This document shows, one piece after another, positions 24,501-36,500 of a stretch of DNA of 64,000 nt (position 1 is its first letter; each line of letters begins with the position of its first letter). Under the pieces are notes generated by a model. It saw only the letters and a program-made list of their open reading frames with translations. It made no database searches and had not been told where the DNA came from. A program made the position numbers and the translations under genes. The DNA lies in NCBI RefSeq assembly GCF_963678635.1, contig NC_087065.1, positions 28,167,254 through 28,231,253 on the forward strand, given 5' to 3'. This stretch comes from Symsagittifera roscoffensis. Lineage: Eukaryota > Xenacoelomorpha > Acoela > Convolutidae.

Positions 24501-27500
24501 ACCTTTTCTGTTCTCCTATGCTAGCTCCTATCCTTTATAAACTGGGCTGAAAAAATTCTTCAAAAATTGATGTCAAATCTTGAAAAAATAAAAAAAATTG
24601 AAAAAAAAACGAAAAAAATGGAAAAAAATTCTGATTTTTTAAATCTCAATCTGTCCAATAATGCTTCCAATCAATCAGACAAGAGTTTTAACACATTTAA
24701 ATAGCTTTGAGATGCTCTGGAGACGTTTTGTTTTTCTTCAGAAAAGTGATTTTGCCTTTGGTGTCTCAATGGTGAAATTGAAAATTGAAATTTCTTAATA
24801 TCGAGCAATCTCCCGGAACCAAAGTACGTCCTTCGAACAAACATCGCAAAAAACGCATTATTTAAGCTTAACAACAACTCCTTCATGGTAAATTTTCACG
24901 TTTTCAATTTTCAGTTTTTGTACGAGTAAAATTTTTATAACTTAAGATTTTTATAATTAACAAGCGAACCGTCAGAAAGGTCTAGTTAAAAAATTGAAAA
25001 CTGTCTGAAGAAAAAAGCCACCAGAGCACAAATATTTCGTTACTTTGGTTAGAAAAGTCGAATTAATAACCACGCAGAGAACGAATTTTCGAATCTCAGA
25101 CCAATTGATGAAGATAGATAATGCAAGATAAACTGATACTAGTTCAACTATATAGCTAAGCATCGATTAAAAATATATTTAACATCTCCATTCTTAAAAT
25201 TCAGAGAAATTCAGAGAAAAATTTCAGCATAAAAAATTTAAAAAGTTTTCCTTGGCTATAAAATGAAGTTTCAATCAATCCCATTTCATGTTCAATGTGT
25301 TAGCTGGCTTTCGTCGCGCGATGTATGCCTAAAAAATGACCAGCTACACTTTTTTGTCAATCCTGATAAGTTTTTGTTCCAAACACTCTCGAAGAGTGGA
25401 AAATAAGTGTGAATAGGGGCTTTTTTCGCTCAATTTTTTCCAGACTCCAGAAAAGATTGTAAGGGCTCAAGTGTGGTATCACATAAAAGCCCTGATAGTC
25501 ATGGTTCGGATTCTGAAAAAAAAGAAGAAAAATTGTCTGAGTGTGGATTCCTAGTCACTATAATTCTTCCACAAATCGAACAATTTTTTAGCTACTTTTA
25601 GTTTTCATTATTGTAGTTTCAAACTAAGATATTGAATTTTCGCGAACAAAGTAAAAAGAGCTGATTTTGTCTTCTTTTTGATTTTTTTTAATAAGGAATT
25701 TCGATCGAATCACTCTGTGCTAATTCTACGACAGCATCCGACGATCGTTGTTTCTTCGTGTGTTGCTTTTTTTGACCAAGCAAAGAATAAAATTAATCAA
25801 TAAGGGTGAGCAGAGCTTCTATATGACATCAGCAAATCTGTTTTTTTTTTATTGTTCCAAGTTTCGATCTCATTAAAATGTCAAAAAATTTGTGCTGGGG
25901 GTTTTCTTACTGAACGATATTCATATAAAGAGCCAAATACTAAAAACCAATTTTTGCTCTGACACTTCTTTCCGTTAAGCTGTAGAAGTTTTACTTTAGA
26001 GTTTAGGGTTACTTCGACAAATATAGTTCAGTGATATTTAAGGGGCAACAGAATTCGTCATGTTAAGGCGTAAGAGTAGTTAAATAAGTATTCATCCCGC
26101 CGTATAGGGATTCCCACATTTTGACATTTTGAAAAAAAAATCTTTTCGGCGCGCGGAAAGGTGCTCATGTTCAGACTTGATCATCTTCGTTTACCCGAGA
26201 GTTTACTCATGCCGCAAAACGACGGATTCTAATAGGCTACTAATCGATGTCTCTCTTTTTTATACAATATTGCCGCAAAACTACAGCATCTAATAGGTTG
26301 AAATTCGATGCAGCTAGATACATCATTGTGCGTCATTGTGCTTTATACATTTAAAACTGAATGAATGAACCAATTGGTGCCGTTAACAAAAAAAATAAAT
26401 TTTGAGAATAATATCTATTCAAACTTGCCTTGAAAGGACTTGCAGGAGGGAAAAACCGAATAATCGCAAGTGTCGGTCGAAAAAAAAGAGAATAATTTGC
26501 AGCTGCTGAAACATCTGGGCTTCAAAACTTGATAAGTTTTTGTTTTTTTTTCTATGTTGATCTTAGTCTGGGTAAATTTTAAACGCCTTTCAAGCCAAAT
26601 GGTTTTCATTCTTAAAATTTAACAAGAAGTTAACCGTTGACCCATTATTCTCATCGAAAAATTTTTTAGGAAATCGGAGACAGTTTGTTATTTCCACAGA
26701 GCTAGTAGAAAAAGTGAAAGCTCTCAAAATTTTGATCCTTGCTCTTTAACAAATTCTAGACTTCAGAATTCAGAATTCAGAATTTAAAAATTTTAGTTCA
26801 TAAAATAATTAATTCGTTGATTTTTGTTCCAATTTTTGATGAAAATGCTAAAGAGTTAGGCATTGTTTCGTTTACTGTGTTTTTGATGTATTCAATTTTG
26901 AATTGAAGATATGTTTTTTGTTTGTTTCAATTAAGAACTGTTGAAGTTTAGAAAGCAAAAGTCATAAGTGAATTTTAGTTTGGGGTTGGGGTCTTAATTA
27001 TTATTTAAACGCAAGCGTGGGTTGAAGGTGATTAATGGCGGTTTCTTCATAATCTTGTTTTCCTTTGTGATTAAATTAGTCAGTCCTGTTAAGGAAATCA
27101 TTACTAATACTTGGTGGTTTGACTAATCCATTTCAAGTAGATAAGTTTACCTTCAATTCTTTCCTAAAAACCTACGTTTTCATACATTTGGATTAAAGTG
27201 ACTAAGTTGAGCAGGTATATAATGCAAATTGTTCTTAACCACCGCCGTCAAATGTAGGGGAAAAAGTACAATTTCAGGTTTGCTGGTAACGGTTTATATA
27301 AAGTTCTGAGCCTAACAACTTTTAATGTGAACAAGATAGAAGCTCGATTAACGGGACCCTTTTGGTTCTCCTATGGTAGGTAGAGCCAATAGCCTAGTTA
27401 TTTTTGCGAAACGCTCATAACCACCGCCGTCAAATGTAGGGGGGGTGGAAAGTACTTTATCAGCAATGCTGGGAACGGTTTATGTGCAGTTCTGAGCCTA

Positions 27501-30500
27501 ATAACTTTTGTTGTGAACAAGATAGAAGCTCGACTAACGGGACTTTTTTGGTTCTCCTATGGTAGGGAGAGCCAATAGCCTAAATAGGGGGGGGGGGTAC
27601 ATTATCAGGGTTGCTGGTAACGGTTTTTATGCAGTGCTGAGCCTAACAACTTTTGTTGTGAACAAGATAGAAGCTCGGTTAACGGGACCCTTTTGGTTCT
27701 CCTATGGTAGGTAGAGCCAATAGCCTAGTTATTTTTGCGAAACGCTCATAACCACCGCCGTCAAATGTAGGGGGGGGGGGGGTGGAAAGTACATTATCAG
27801 CAATGCTGGGAACGGTTTATATGCAGTTCTGAGCCTAATAACTTTTGTTGTGAACAAGATAGAAGCTCGACTAACGGGACTTTTTTGGTTCTCCTATGGT
27901 AGGGAGAGCCAAGAGCCTAAATAGGGGGGAAAAGCACATTATCAGGTTTGGTGGGAACGGTTTATATGCAGTTCTGAGCCTAATAACTTTTGTTGTGAAC
28001 AAGATAGAAGCTCGACTAACGGGACTTTTTTGGGTCTCCTATGTTAGGGAGAGCCATTAGCTTATTTATTTTTGCGAAACACTCCTAACCACCGCCGTCA
28101 TGTGTAGGGGGGGGAAATTACATTATAAGGGTTGCTGGGAACGGTTTATATGCAGTTCTGAGCCTAATAACTTTTGTTGTGAACAAGATAGAAGCTCGAC
28201 TAACGGGACCTTTTTGGTTCTCCTATGATAGGGAGAGCCAATAGCCTTAAAAATTTTTTTCAGTTGAGGCGTAGTATGAGACATAAAAAAAATTGTAAAA
28301 CTGCTAGGTCAAAAATTGAAGTAATTAAAAATATATTATATTCTCATCATTTTCTTATTTTTCTGAAAATAGGAGTTTGACTATTCGAGGCTCCGAAACC
28401 GATAACTTTTTATGTGATTAAGATACACAACTGTTTAACGGGACCTTTTCTGTTCTCCTATGCTAGCTCCTATCCTTTATAAACTGAGCTGAAAAACTCT
28501 TCAAAAATTGCTGTCAAATCTTGAAAAAATCAAAAAAAAATGAAAAAAAAAAATTAATTGAAAAAATTGAAAAGCAATTCTGATTTTTTTTTGTCTCAAT
28601 CTGTCCAATAAAGCTTCCAATCGATCAGACAAGAGTTTTAACACATTGAAAGAGCTTTGAGAAGCTCTAGAGATGTTTTTTTTCAGAAAAGTGATTTTTG
28701 CCTTTGGTGTCTCAATGGTGAAAATGAAAATTGAAATTCCTTAATATCCAGCAATCTCCCGGAACCAAAGTACGTCCTTCAAACGAACATCGCAAAAAAC
28801 GCATTATTTTAGCTGAAAAACAACTCCTTCATGGTAAATTTTCAAGTTTTCAATTTTTCAGTTTTTTGAACTACGTAAATAATAAAATTTTTATAACTTA
28901 ACAAGCGAACCGATTGATTCCGATAGAACAATAGGTTCAGAGCGTCAAGTTTTTTTATTTGGGAATAAAAATAAGTTTTGCTAAAAATTTTTTTAAAAAA
29001 ATGGGCTTCCCACATTTTGAAATTTTGAAGAAACTTTCTTCTCGGCGCGCGGAAAGGTGCTCATGTTCAGACTTGGTAATATTCGTTTACGCGAGAGTTT
29101 ACGCATGCCGCAAAACCACGGATTCTAATAGGCTACTAATCGATGTCTCTCTTTGTTACACAATAATGCCGCAAACTACAGCTTCTAATAGGTTGAAATT
29201 CGATGCAGCTAGATACGTCATTGCGCGTCATAGTCCTTTATACATTCAAAACTAACCTGAGTGCTTGTTTGCTCCTTTTTCAGTTTTGTAATCGTAAATG
29301 AAACAACCAATTGGTGCCGTTAACGAAGAAGCTAAATTTTGAGAATAATATTTATTCAAACTTGCCTTTGAAGGATTTGCTGGAGGGAAAAAACGAAACT
29401 AACTCAGACTCAAATGAATGATTGCAATTGTCGGTCGAGAAACAAGGAAAGAGAGAGTTATTTTCAGCTGCTGAAACATCTGGGCTTCAAAACTTGATAA
29501 GTTTTTGTTTATTTTCTATGTTGATATTATTTTGCGTAAATTTTCAACGCCACCTAAGCCAAATGGTTTTTAATCTTAAAATTTAACAGGAAGTTAACCG
29601 TTGAACCATTCTCTCATCGAAAGAAATTTTAAGAAGTATTAGACATCTTTGTAATTTCCACAGAGCTAGTAGAAAAGGAGAATGCTATCAATATTTTGAT
29701 TTTTGCTACTGAACAATTTCTACACATCAGAGTTCAGAATTTAAAAGTTTTTGTTCATAAAAAAATTATTTCGTTGATTTTTGTTCCGTTTTTTGAAGAC
29801 AATGCTGAAGAGTTTGTCATTGTTTCCTTTACTGTATATAATGCGAAACGTTCTGAACCACCGCTGTCAGTTGTGTAGGGGAAAAAGTACAATTTCAGGG
29901 TTGCTGGTAATGGTTTATATGCAGTTCTGAGCCTAGTAACTTTTGTTGTGATTAAGATAGAAGCTCGACTAACGGGACCTTTTTTGTTCTCCTATGCTAG
30001 CTCCTATCCTTTATAAACTGAGCTGTAAAAACTCTTCCACAATTGATGTGAAACCTTGAAAAAAAAACAAAAAAATTTAAAAAAAAATTGAAAAAAACTC
30101 CAAATGATCAGACAAGAATTTTAACACATTGAAATAGCTTTGAGAAGCTTTGGAGATGTTTTTCGAAAAAGTGATTTTTCGCTTGGTTGTCTAAATGGTG
30201 AACCAAAACGAAAAATAAAATTTCTTATATCCAGCAATCTGCCAGAATCACAGTACGTCCTACGAACGACTATCGCAAAAAACGCAATATTTTTGCATAA
30301 AAACAACTCCTTCATGGTAAATTTTCATGTTTTCGATTTTTGATTTTGTGAACTACACAAATAATAAAAGTTTCATAAGTAAACAGAAGCGGACCGTTTG
30401 TTTTCGTAGAACCAATTGTTTGGAGCGTCAAGTTTCTTTTAGTGGAGAATAAAAAAACTTCTTGATTATTTAAAAAAAAAAACGTTATTTTTGAAATTTT

Positions 30501-33500
30501 CATATTTTTCTAAGAAATAAGATTTTGACTAATTCAAGGTTCTGAACACGATATTTTTAGATCTGATAAAGATAGACGCTTGTTAATGAGGATCAATTCT
30601 GTTTTTCTATAAAAGGGCGGCAAGCCATTGAGATTACTTTTTCATCTGGATTATTGGTAGAGTGAGCAATGACTTGTGATTTTTTTTGGAATGAAAAAGA
30701 AAAATCAAAAAATTTCAAAGATTTAAATTAACCTTAATTTTTGCTTCCAATAGTTTGATATGATTTCATGGCGTACTAGAAAGAAAATGGGTCCTGGAAC
30801 TAGTTTAGTGCAACAAAAATTTGTCATTTTTAAAAATAAAAGATTTTTATAGACAATCTACCTGATACGCTATCTATCTCTTTCTAAATTTTACTTACTA
30901 AACTTCTCTCTAATTTTGACTGCAAACAAAACAATAAAAAAAAAGTTATTTGACCAAATTGATAACGAAGCAATCAAAAAAGACAAGCTATATTTGATTC
31001 ATGAGCAATTTTTTGGTCTTATAGATTTTATAAATTTGTTTTGATTTTTCATACTTTGTGTAATTTTTGGAACCAAAGATGAAGAATTGGCTAAACCTAT
31101 TTTTCAGTAAGTTTTAAGAAATGAAGAATGTGAAAAAGCCAGAAAAAAATTTTGTAAGCTGTTTTCTGGTATCAAATAATCTACAAAAATTTTTTGATTA
31201 TTCATACTTTGTCTAAATGCGAGAACTTAAAAGTATTTTTCAAAAAATTTTGAAATAAATAGAGCAAAAACGAGGGTATTATATTTTAATTTTCAGATTT
31301 CCCGAGAGAAAAAATGATTTATCCACTGATCCATTTTTCTCAATTCGATGATTGTTATCAAAAAGAGTTAGTCAAAAAAACTTTTGAATCTCTAAGATTT
31401 TTAAGACTATATATTATTATTGCGAGACTCAAACTTGAAGACTTTTGGAATGTTTCTGCAGCGAACGCGCATAAAATAAAACGGATTTTTTGTTTCAAAG
31501 TCTCTCAGAATGTTCCTCAAAAAAGAAACTATCAAAAGTTGCACATGATTGAAATTTCTACATTTAAAAATCATTTCAATAGCAAGCTAGCAAGAGTAGT
31601 GTATTAGTATGAACCTACTTTGTGTTCAGACCTAACTGACAAACACAAGTGCTCACTTGGTGGCACCTTTTTTAAAATCTTGGTCTTTATCAATGGAAAT
31701 TTCACGCAACTGTTCTATGCTTTTTTGTGGCTAGTGTTCAAGATTATCAAGCATGAGTGGCTGAGTGGGAAGGATGCGAGAGTTTTCGTTCTCAAGGTTG
31801 ATGGTTCGACTCCTTTGTGTAGGCAAAAATTTACTCAGTTGAGATTTAATTATATTTTTTTTATTCCACTTTATAGAACAAATTTTTTTTGTCGTTTTCT
31901 CGCTAGCATTTGCGAAGCATAGCTGCGCCTCGGTGTTTAATTTTATGTAGGTCGTGTAGTTTTCTTGAATACTAAATGATGCAGAGTCGATGAACGTATT
32001 TCAGACTCTTAAAAAAAGTATGATGATTATTTTTTGTTTTTTTACAAGTCTTAAAATTTAATCAGGCTTATATTTGTTTTTACGCGGTTGGGCTTTTGAT
32101 TTTTTCTAAGCTCAGTTCAATTCTTTAATTAAGAGGAAGATAAACTCCACTATCGACACCATGGTCAATTTCTAAATTCGAAAGGGGTATTTGGTTTTCA
32201 GATTTTCCAGCGAAAGTAAGTTTTACTTATTGATCCAGTTTCCTTATAACCATAATAAAGTTTTATAGAATTTGAAACAATTTTGAGGGCATCCATATAT
32301 TTTTTCTTTTTTCAAAAATCAAGGCAGTGTTTTTTTTCTGTTTTTCTTGCGTGCAATGACTGTCTGAAGGTTAGTTTTTCACTATTTCAGCGGGATCTTT
32401 CGAAGAGCACAGGCCTTCTTTGGTGACATCATTGCACTCCGCAACTGACATTCTAAAAGGCTCAAAATCTTGTAAGTTGTTGAGTTCAGTTTTTATATAT
32501 GACTGTTTAAGAAAATCAGCATCGCCTTTGGGTTTCATCAGCAAAACAAACGTGGAGACCATTTTTTTTACTATATTTAAATAAATGTACAGAATAATTG
32601 TTTTCAGCGTAGTTTCTCTCTGTCCAGACCGATTACGACTAATTAATTGGAATAATTTTTTAGCATCTGAAATTTTTGTTGCCTTGAGCTGAATTGTAAA
32701 AATCATTTGACCTGTGTTTATTTTTTTTCAAAATGGTAATTTGCGAAATTAAATTTCTTTATGAAACGCTGATTTTCAAAATCCCAAGGTTGATAGTTCG
32801 ACTCCGTCGCGTAGGTAAAGTTTTACTAAGTTGAGTTTTTTTTCTACTTTTTTCATTTATCTTTTTAGAGCTGTTTTCTGCCGTTTTCTCGCTAATTTTT
32901 AAGGAAACCATAAGCGCCTCTGTGTTTCATTTGAAAAACAAACGCGGAGACCTTTATTTAAGACTTTGGACTAAATGTACAGATTAATTGTTTTCGGAGT
33001 AGTGTTTCTTTGTTCAGAGCAATTTCGGCTATTCAATTGGAAATGTTTCTTAAGCATCCAAAGTTTTTTGTTGTCTTCAGCTGGATTGTAAAAAATCAAT
33101 TGACCTGTGTTTATTTATTTTCAAAATGGTAATTTGCGAAATTAAATTTCTTTATGAAACGCTGATTTTCAAAATCCCAAGGTTGATAGTTCGACTCCGT
33201 CGCGTAGGTAAAGTTTTACTAAGTTGAGTTTTTTTTCTACTTTTTTCATTTATCTTTTTAGAGCTGTTTTCTGCCGTTTTCTCGCTAATTTTTAAGGAAA
33301 CCATAAGCGCATCTGTGTTTCATTTGAAAAACAAACGCGGAGACCTTTATTTAAGACTTTGGACTAAATGTACAGATTAATTGTTTTCGGAAAAGTGTTT
33401 CTTTGTTCAGAGCAATTTCGGCTATTCAATTGGAAATGTTTCTTAAGCATCCAAAGTTTTTTGTTGTCTTCAGCTGGATTGTAAAAAATCAATTGACCTG

Positions 33501-36500
33501 TGTTTATTTATTTTTTAGTTTTTTGTCTGGTGGTTTGAGAATGGTTAAATTAGGGTGCAATTAATGTGGGATATGTTTCCTTCAATTTACCCGTATTTAT
33601 TTAATCCACCTAAAAAAAAAGAACTTTGGAAAGTAAAAATTGTTGCCTAGTTTATTATTCCCTAAAAGCAAATAATTTGTCCCTTGAATGTTTTTTTTAT
33701 TAGAAGTTGCGCACCTAAAATCAGAGATTTAACAAAAAATCTTTTTATAACATTGAAAGATTTAACTCCTTGAGTTGGAGTGTGAAAAAAATATCGAGAC
33801 TTCATTTTTTTGTGAAAATCTAGGGTTCGGAAAATTGGCAAATTGGCTAAGCTCTGAACTATTTTATGCACACTGTGTAGGTTTTTTTTTATAATCATAA
33901 AACATGAGGCGAGGTTTTCCTGAGTGTTGAGTTATTCCATACAACAAAATCGTACCAAACTGTTTTAAATAAAGCAAAATGGTCTTAATTATTTTTGTTC
34001 GATTCAAATTTCTACATTCGATGTTTGCTATCGTAAATAATTTATGGTTTTTAAACAAACCTTCAAAGAAAGTAGAGGAATATTGATATTTGCGCTCAGA
34101 TTGTTTTTTTCTGACAAATTTTGCTTTTTTTACTAGCAAAGATTGACGGAAGTTTTATATATAATTCGAAAAGTTTTGTTGACTTGTGCTAAAGTTACAG
34201 AAGATATTTAACCTGTGCTTGTGAGGGCTTCTTTTCTCCAGACAAACGCCAAGTTTAACTTGCATTTTACGACGGAAATTTCTAATGTATCAGTCGAAAA
34301 GTATTGTTCTCATGTACGGTAAACAATGTTTGATGTATATTGTACGAGTGTTGTGAGGCTCACCTTCTTGATACAGTTTATCAGTATTCGAGTCGGTAGT
34401 TTTGGCGTTGTTATGCTTGACCAAATTGATCCTTTTTTGGGTAAAAATTTTGATCTTTTTTACGGATCTTTTTTCTCTGACCCTTGTAAAGTTATAGAGG
34501 ATTTGAAGATTTGGCCAACTTGTGACATCTAATGGTGCAATAGATTATGCCTTATAAACCTGTAAGAAGAGATTTAGTCCGTGTAAGAAGTCGTTCCAAA
34601 ATGAATTGAGGCAGGTAAATTGAAAATTTTTGAGGAAATTATATCACTTCGAACTTTGCATAGCGTTTGGTGGATTGATTTTCGAGAAAAAAAAACAAAA
34701 AAATTTTTTTTTCCATTTTTATTTCTGTTGTATTTTCTTATTCGAATAATTTAGTTTTTTTTTTGAATTCCGTTGCTTCTTTCTGTCAAAATTAGGAAAA
34801 AATAATGAAAATTAAATTAGTTAAGTTCACAAAAAGTCAAAGTCATAAGTCATAAGTCAAAGAAAAAGGTTTGAATCTATATATTCCATTTCAATTTTTT
34901 TGTTTCATTGCGTTCTTTGACTCTTTTCTAATTTACTCTTGGTTGTATGCTTAAAAAACTTAGAGTTTATTGAGTTTCCTAAAAAACCAATCAATTAAGA
35001 CAAAAGTGATAAAACTGAAAGGTAAATAAAAGGGAAAAAAAAACGTGAACTATTTTAGTGAACGTTTTTTACTTTGCGACCACCAAAAGTGATGTAACCG
35101 GCAAATAGTATTTTTCCCATAGGCGAGTTAGTCAAAGAACGACCAGTTTGATGGGTATGGCAAACTTATGAATTATGTTGAATAATTGTTAATACTACCA
35201 TCTGTTGGTTTAGGTAGTAAGTAAGTGGACCTCGTTTTAGCGGTAATTATTTTCTCATTCAAACTTCTTGAAAAATTATCTGTCAGTTTCTTTTTGGTTT
35301 GCGTCTTATCATCCTTTTAATCAGCTTCCGTTTTCTTCTCAAAAGCTGTTCATATTACCTGATTTGGTTTTGAACTTTTGAAAAATCTATATGTCGCAAA
35401 ATGTACAAAGAATGATCTGATTTTGAAGATTATCTTTTAACTTCTGTTTTTTTTTGCTCTTCGAATAAACGGCTTATGCATATCTTATATAAAATGGGTC
35501 GATTTTTTTTGAGAGGATGCAGTTTTCAAGGGATTTATGGTTTCAAGGGATATAATTTTTGAGGCGTAGTTTTGGGGGCGTTTTTATGTTTTTTTTGCTT
35601 TGGGTGTCAATGCGGATGAGTCGAACAAAAATTCTAAGACTTGGACATGGACGGTATTGTTTAAGACATCAATTTTTCTTACACGGGCCGTAATATTTTT
35701 TGTCGCTCCGAGATTACCTCTCCGTAAATGACTACTAATAGTTTTAAAAAATTTTATGAACCTTATTCAATACAAAAAACAAGGTTTTTGTCGTTATAGT
35801 TGTATCATTTTTTTTTCAACTAAGAACTTCGAAGAAAATTTCGACCTCCATCTCTTTTTTATCCAGTCAAAGATTTAAAACCTTGTCTCGGTAGTTAATT
35901 TTCACAGCACTTACGGTTTGTTCTCGCGTATTATCACTGCCATGGCAGGTTATCGGATGCATGCAGACGATTTCAAAAGGATTGTCTTATCATACGCTTA
36001 ATCTCTTGCTTTCTATTAATAACCCGGAAAATCTCAGACCGCAGTAGCCTCTGCAGAAAAGTATCAACCAGAAAACGAGGAGTATATCTTTTCTTTGAAA
36101 ACTCAGGAAAAGTTTGAAATGGTGGCTGCTATATATGGAATTAAATATAGATGAATTCATGTAATGCATCAAAGTCAGACCAATTTTAATCTCTCTTCTG
36201 AATATTTATGGGTCGAATAACGTAATTGTCGAATAACGTAATTTATATTCTTGTAAAGGTCATGATTATTTTTCTGCAAAAAATCTTGGAATGTTTAACT
36301 TTCTACACATGTGCATTCATACACTTTAATGTACTCTCGAATGCCTTTAGGTATATATGCACTTGTTGGGCTTTTTGACTCTGAAAGCGTAAACAATATT
36401 AAAAACGTGATCGAGTTTTATTTGAAAAATGGATACATTTTTTGGCGGATAATTGTATAAATTAAATCAATTTTTTTTGTGGAAGATGCAGTTCTCAAGG

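Larger units (their letters stand above)
11706..28912 (+). repeat. Tandem array of six roughly 3-kb units
   Basis: Units begin with AAGGTCTAGTTAAAAAAT at 11706, 14841, 16161, 18997, 22213 and 24977, giving lengths 3135, 1320, 2836, 3216, 2764 and about 3936. The order of internal blocks is constant. Unit 2 lacks the middle (junction near 15970). Units 3 and 5 share an internal deletion of about 360 bp (junctions near 17640 and 23694). Unit 6 is expanded by a nested array. Units are highly similar, so duplication is recent. Short ORFs that recur in each unit (63-71 aa minus, 70-117 aa plus) have no recognisable domain and recur only because the DNA is duplicated. Copy number should be treated with caution, since arrays of this kind are hard to assemble. 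Confidence 0.9.

Noticed and set aside
11674-25163. Recurring 63-117-aa ORFs in each array unit
   Set aside because: They recur because the DNA is duplicated; no domain is present, and both strands and frames vary with indels.
11706-28912. CRISPR-like array
   Set aside because: The units are kilobase-long repeats in an animal genome, without spacers or cas genes.
31751-31823. A working tRNA gene
   Set aside because: A and B boxes are present, but the acceptor stem and D stem do not pair, so a SINE head is more likely.
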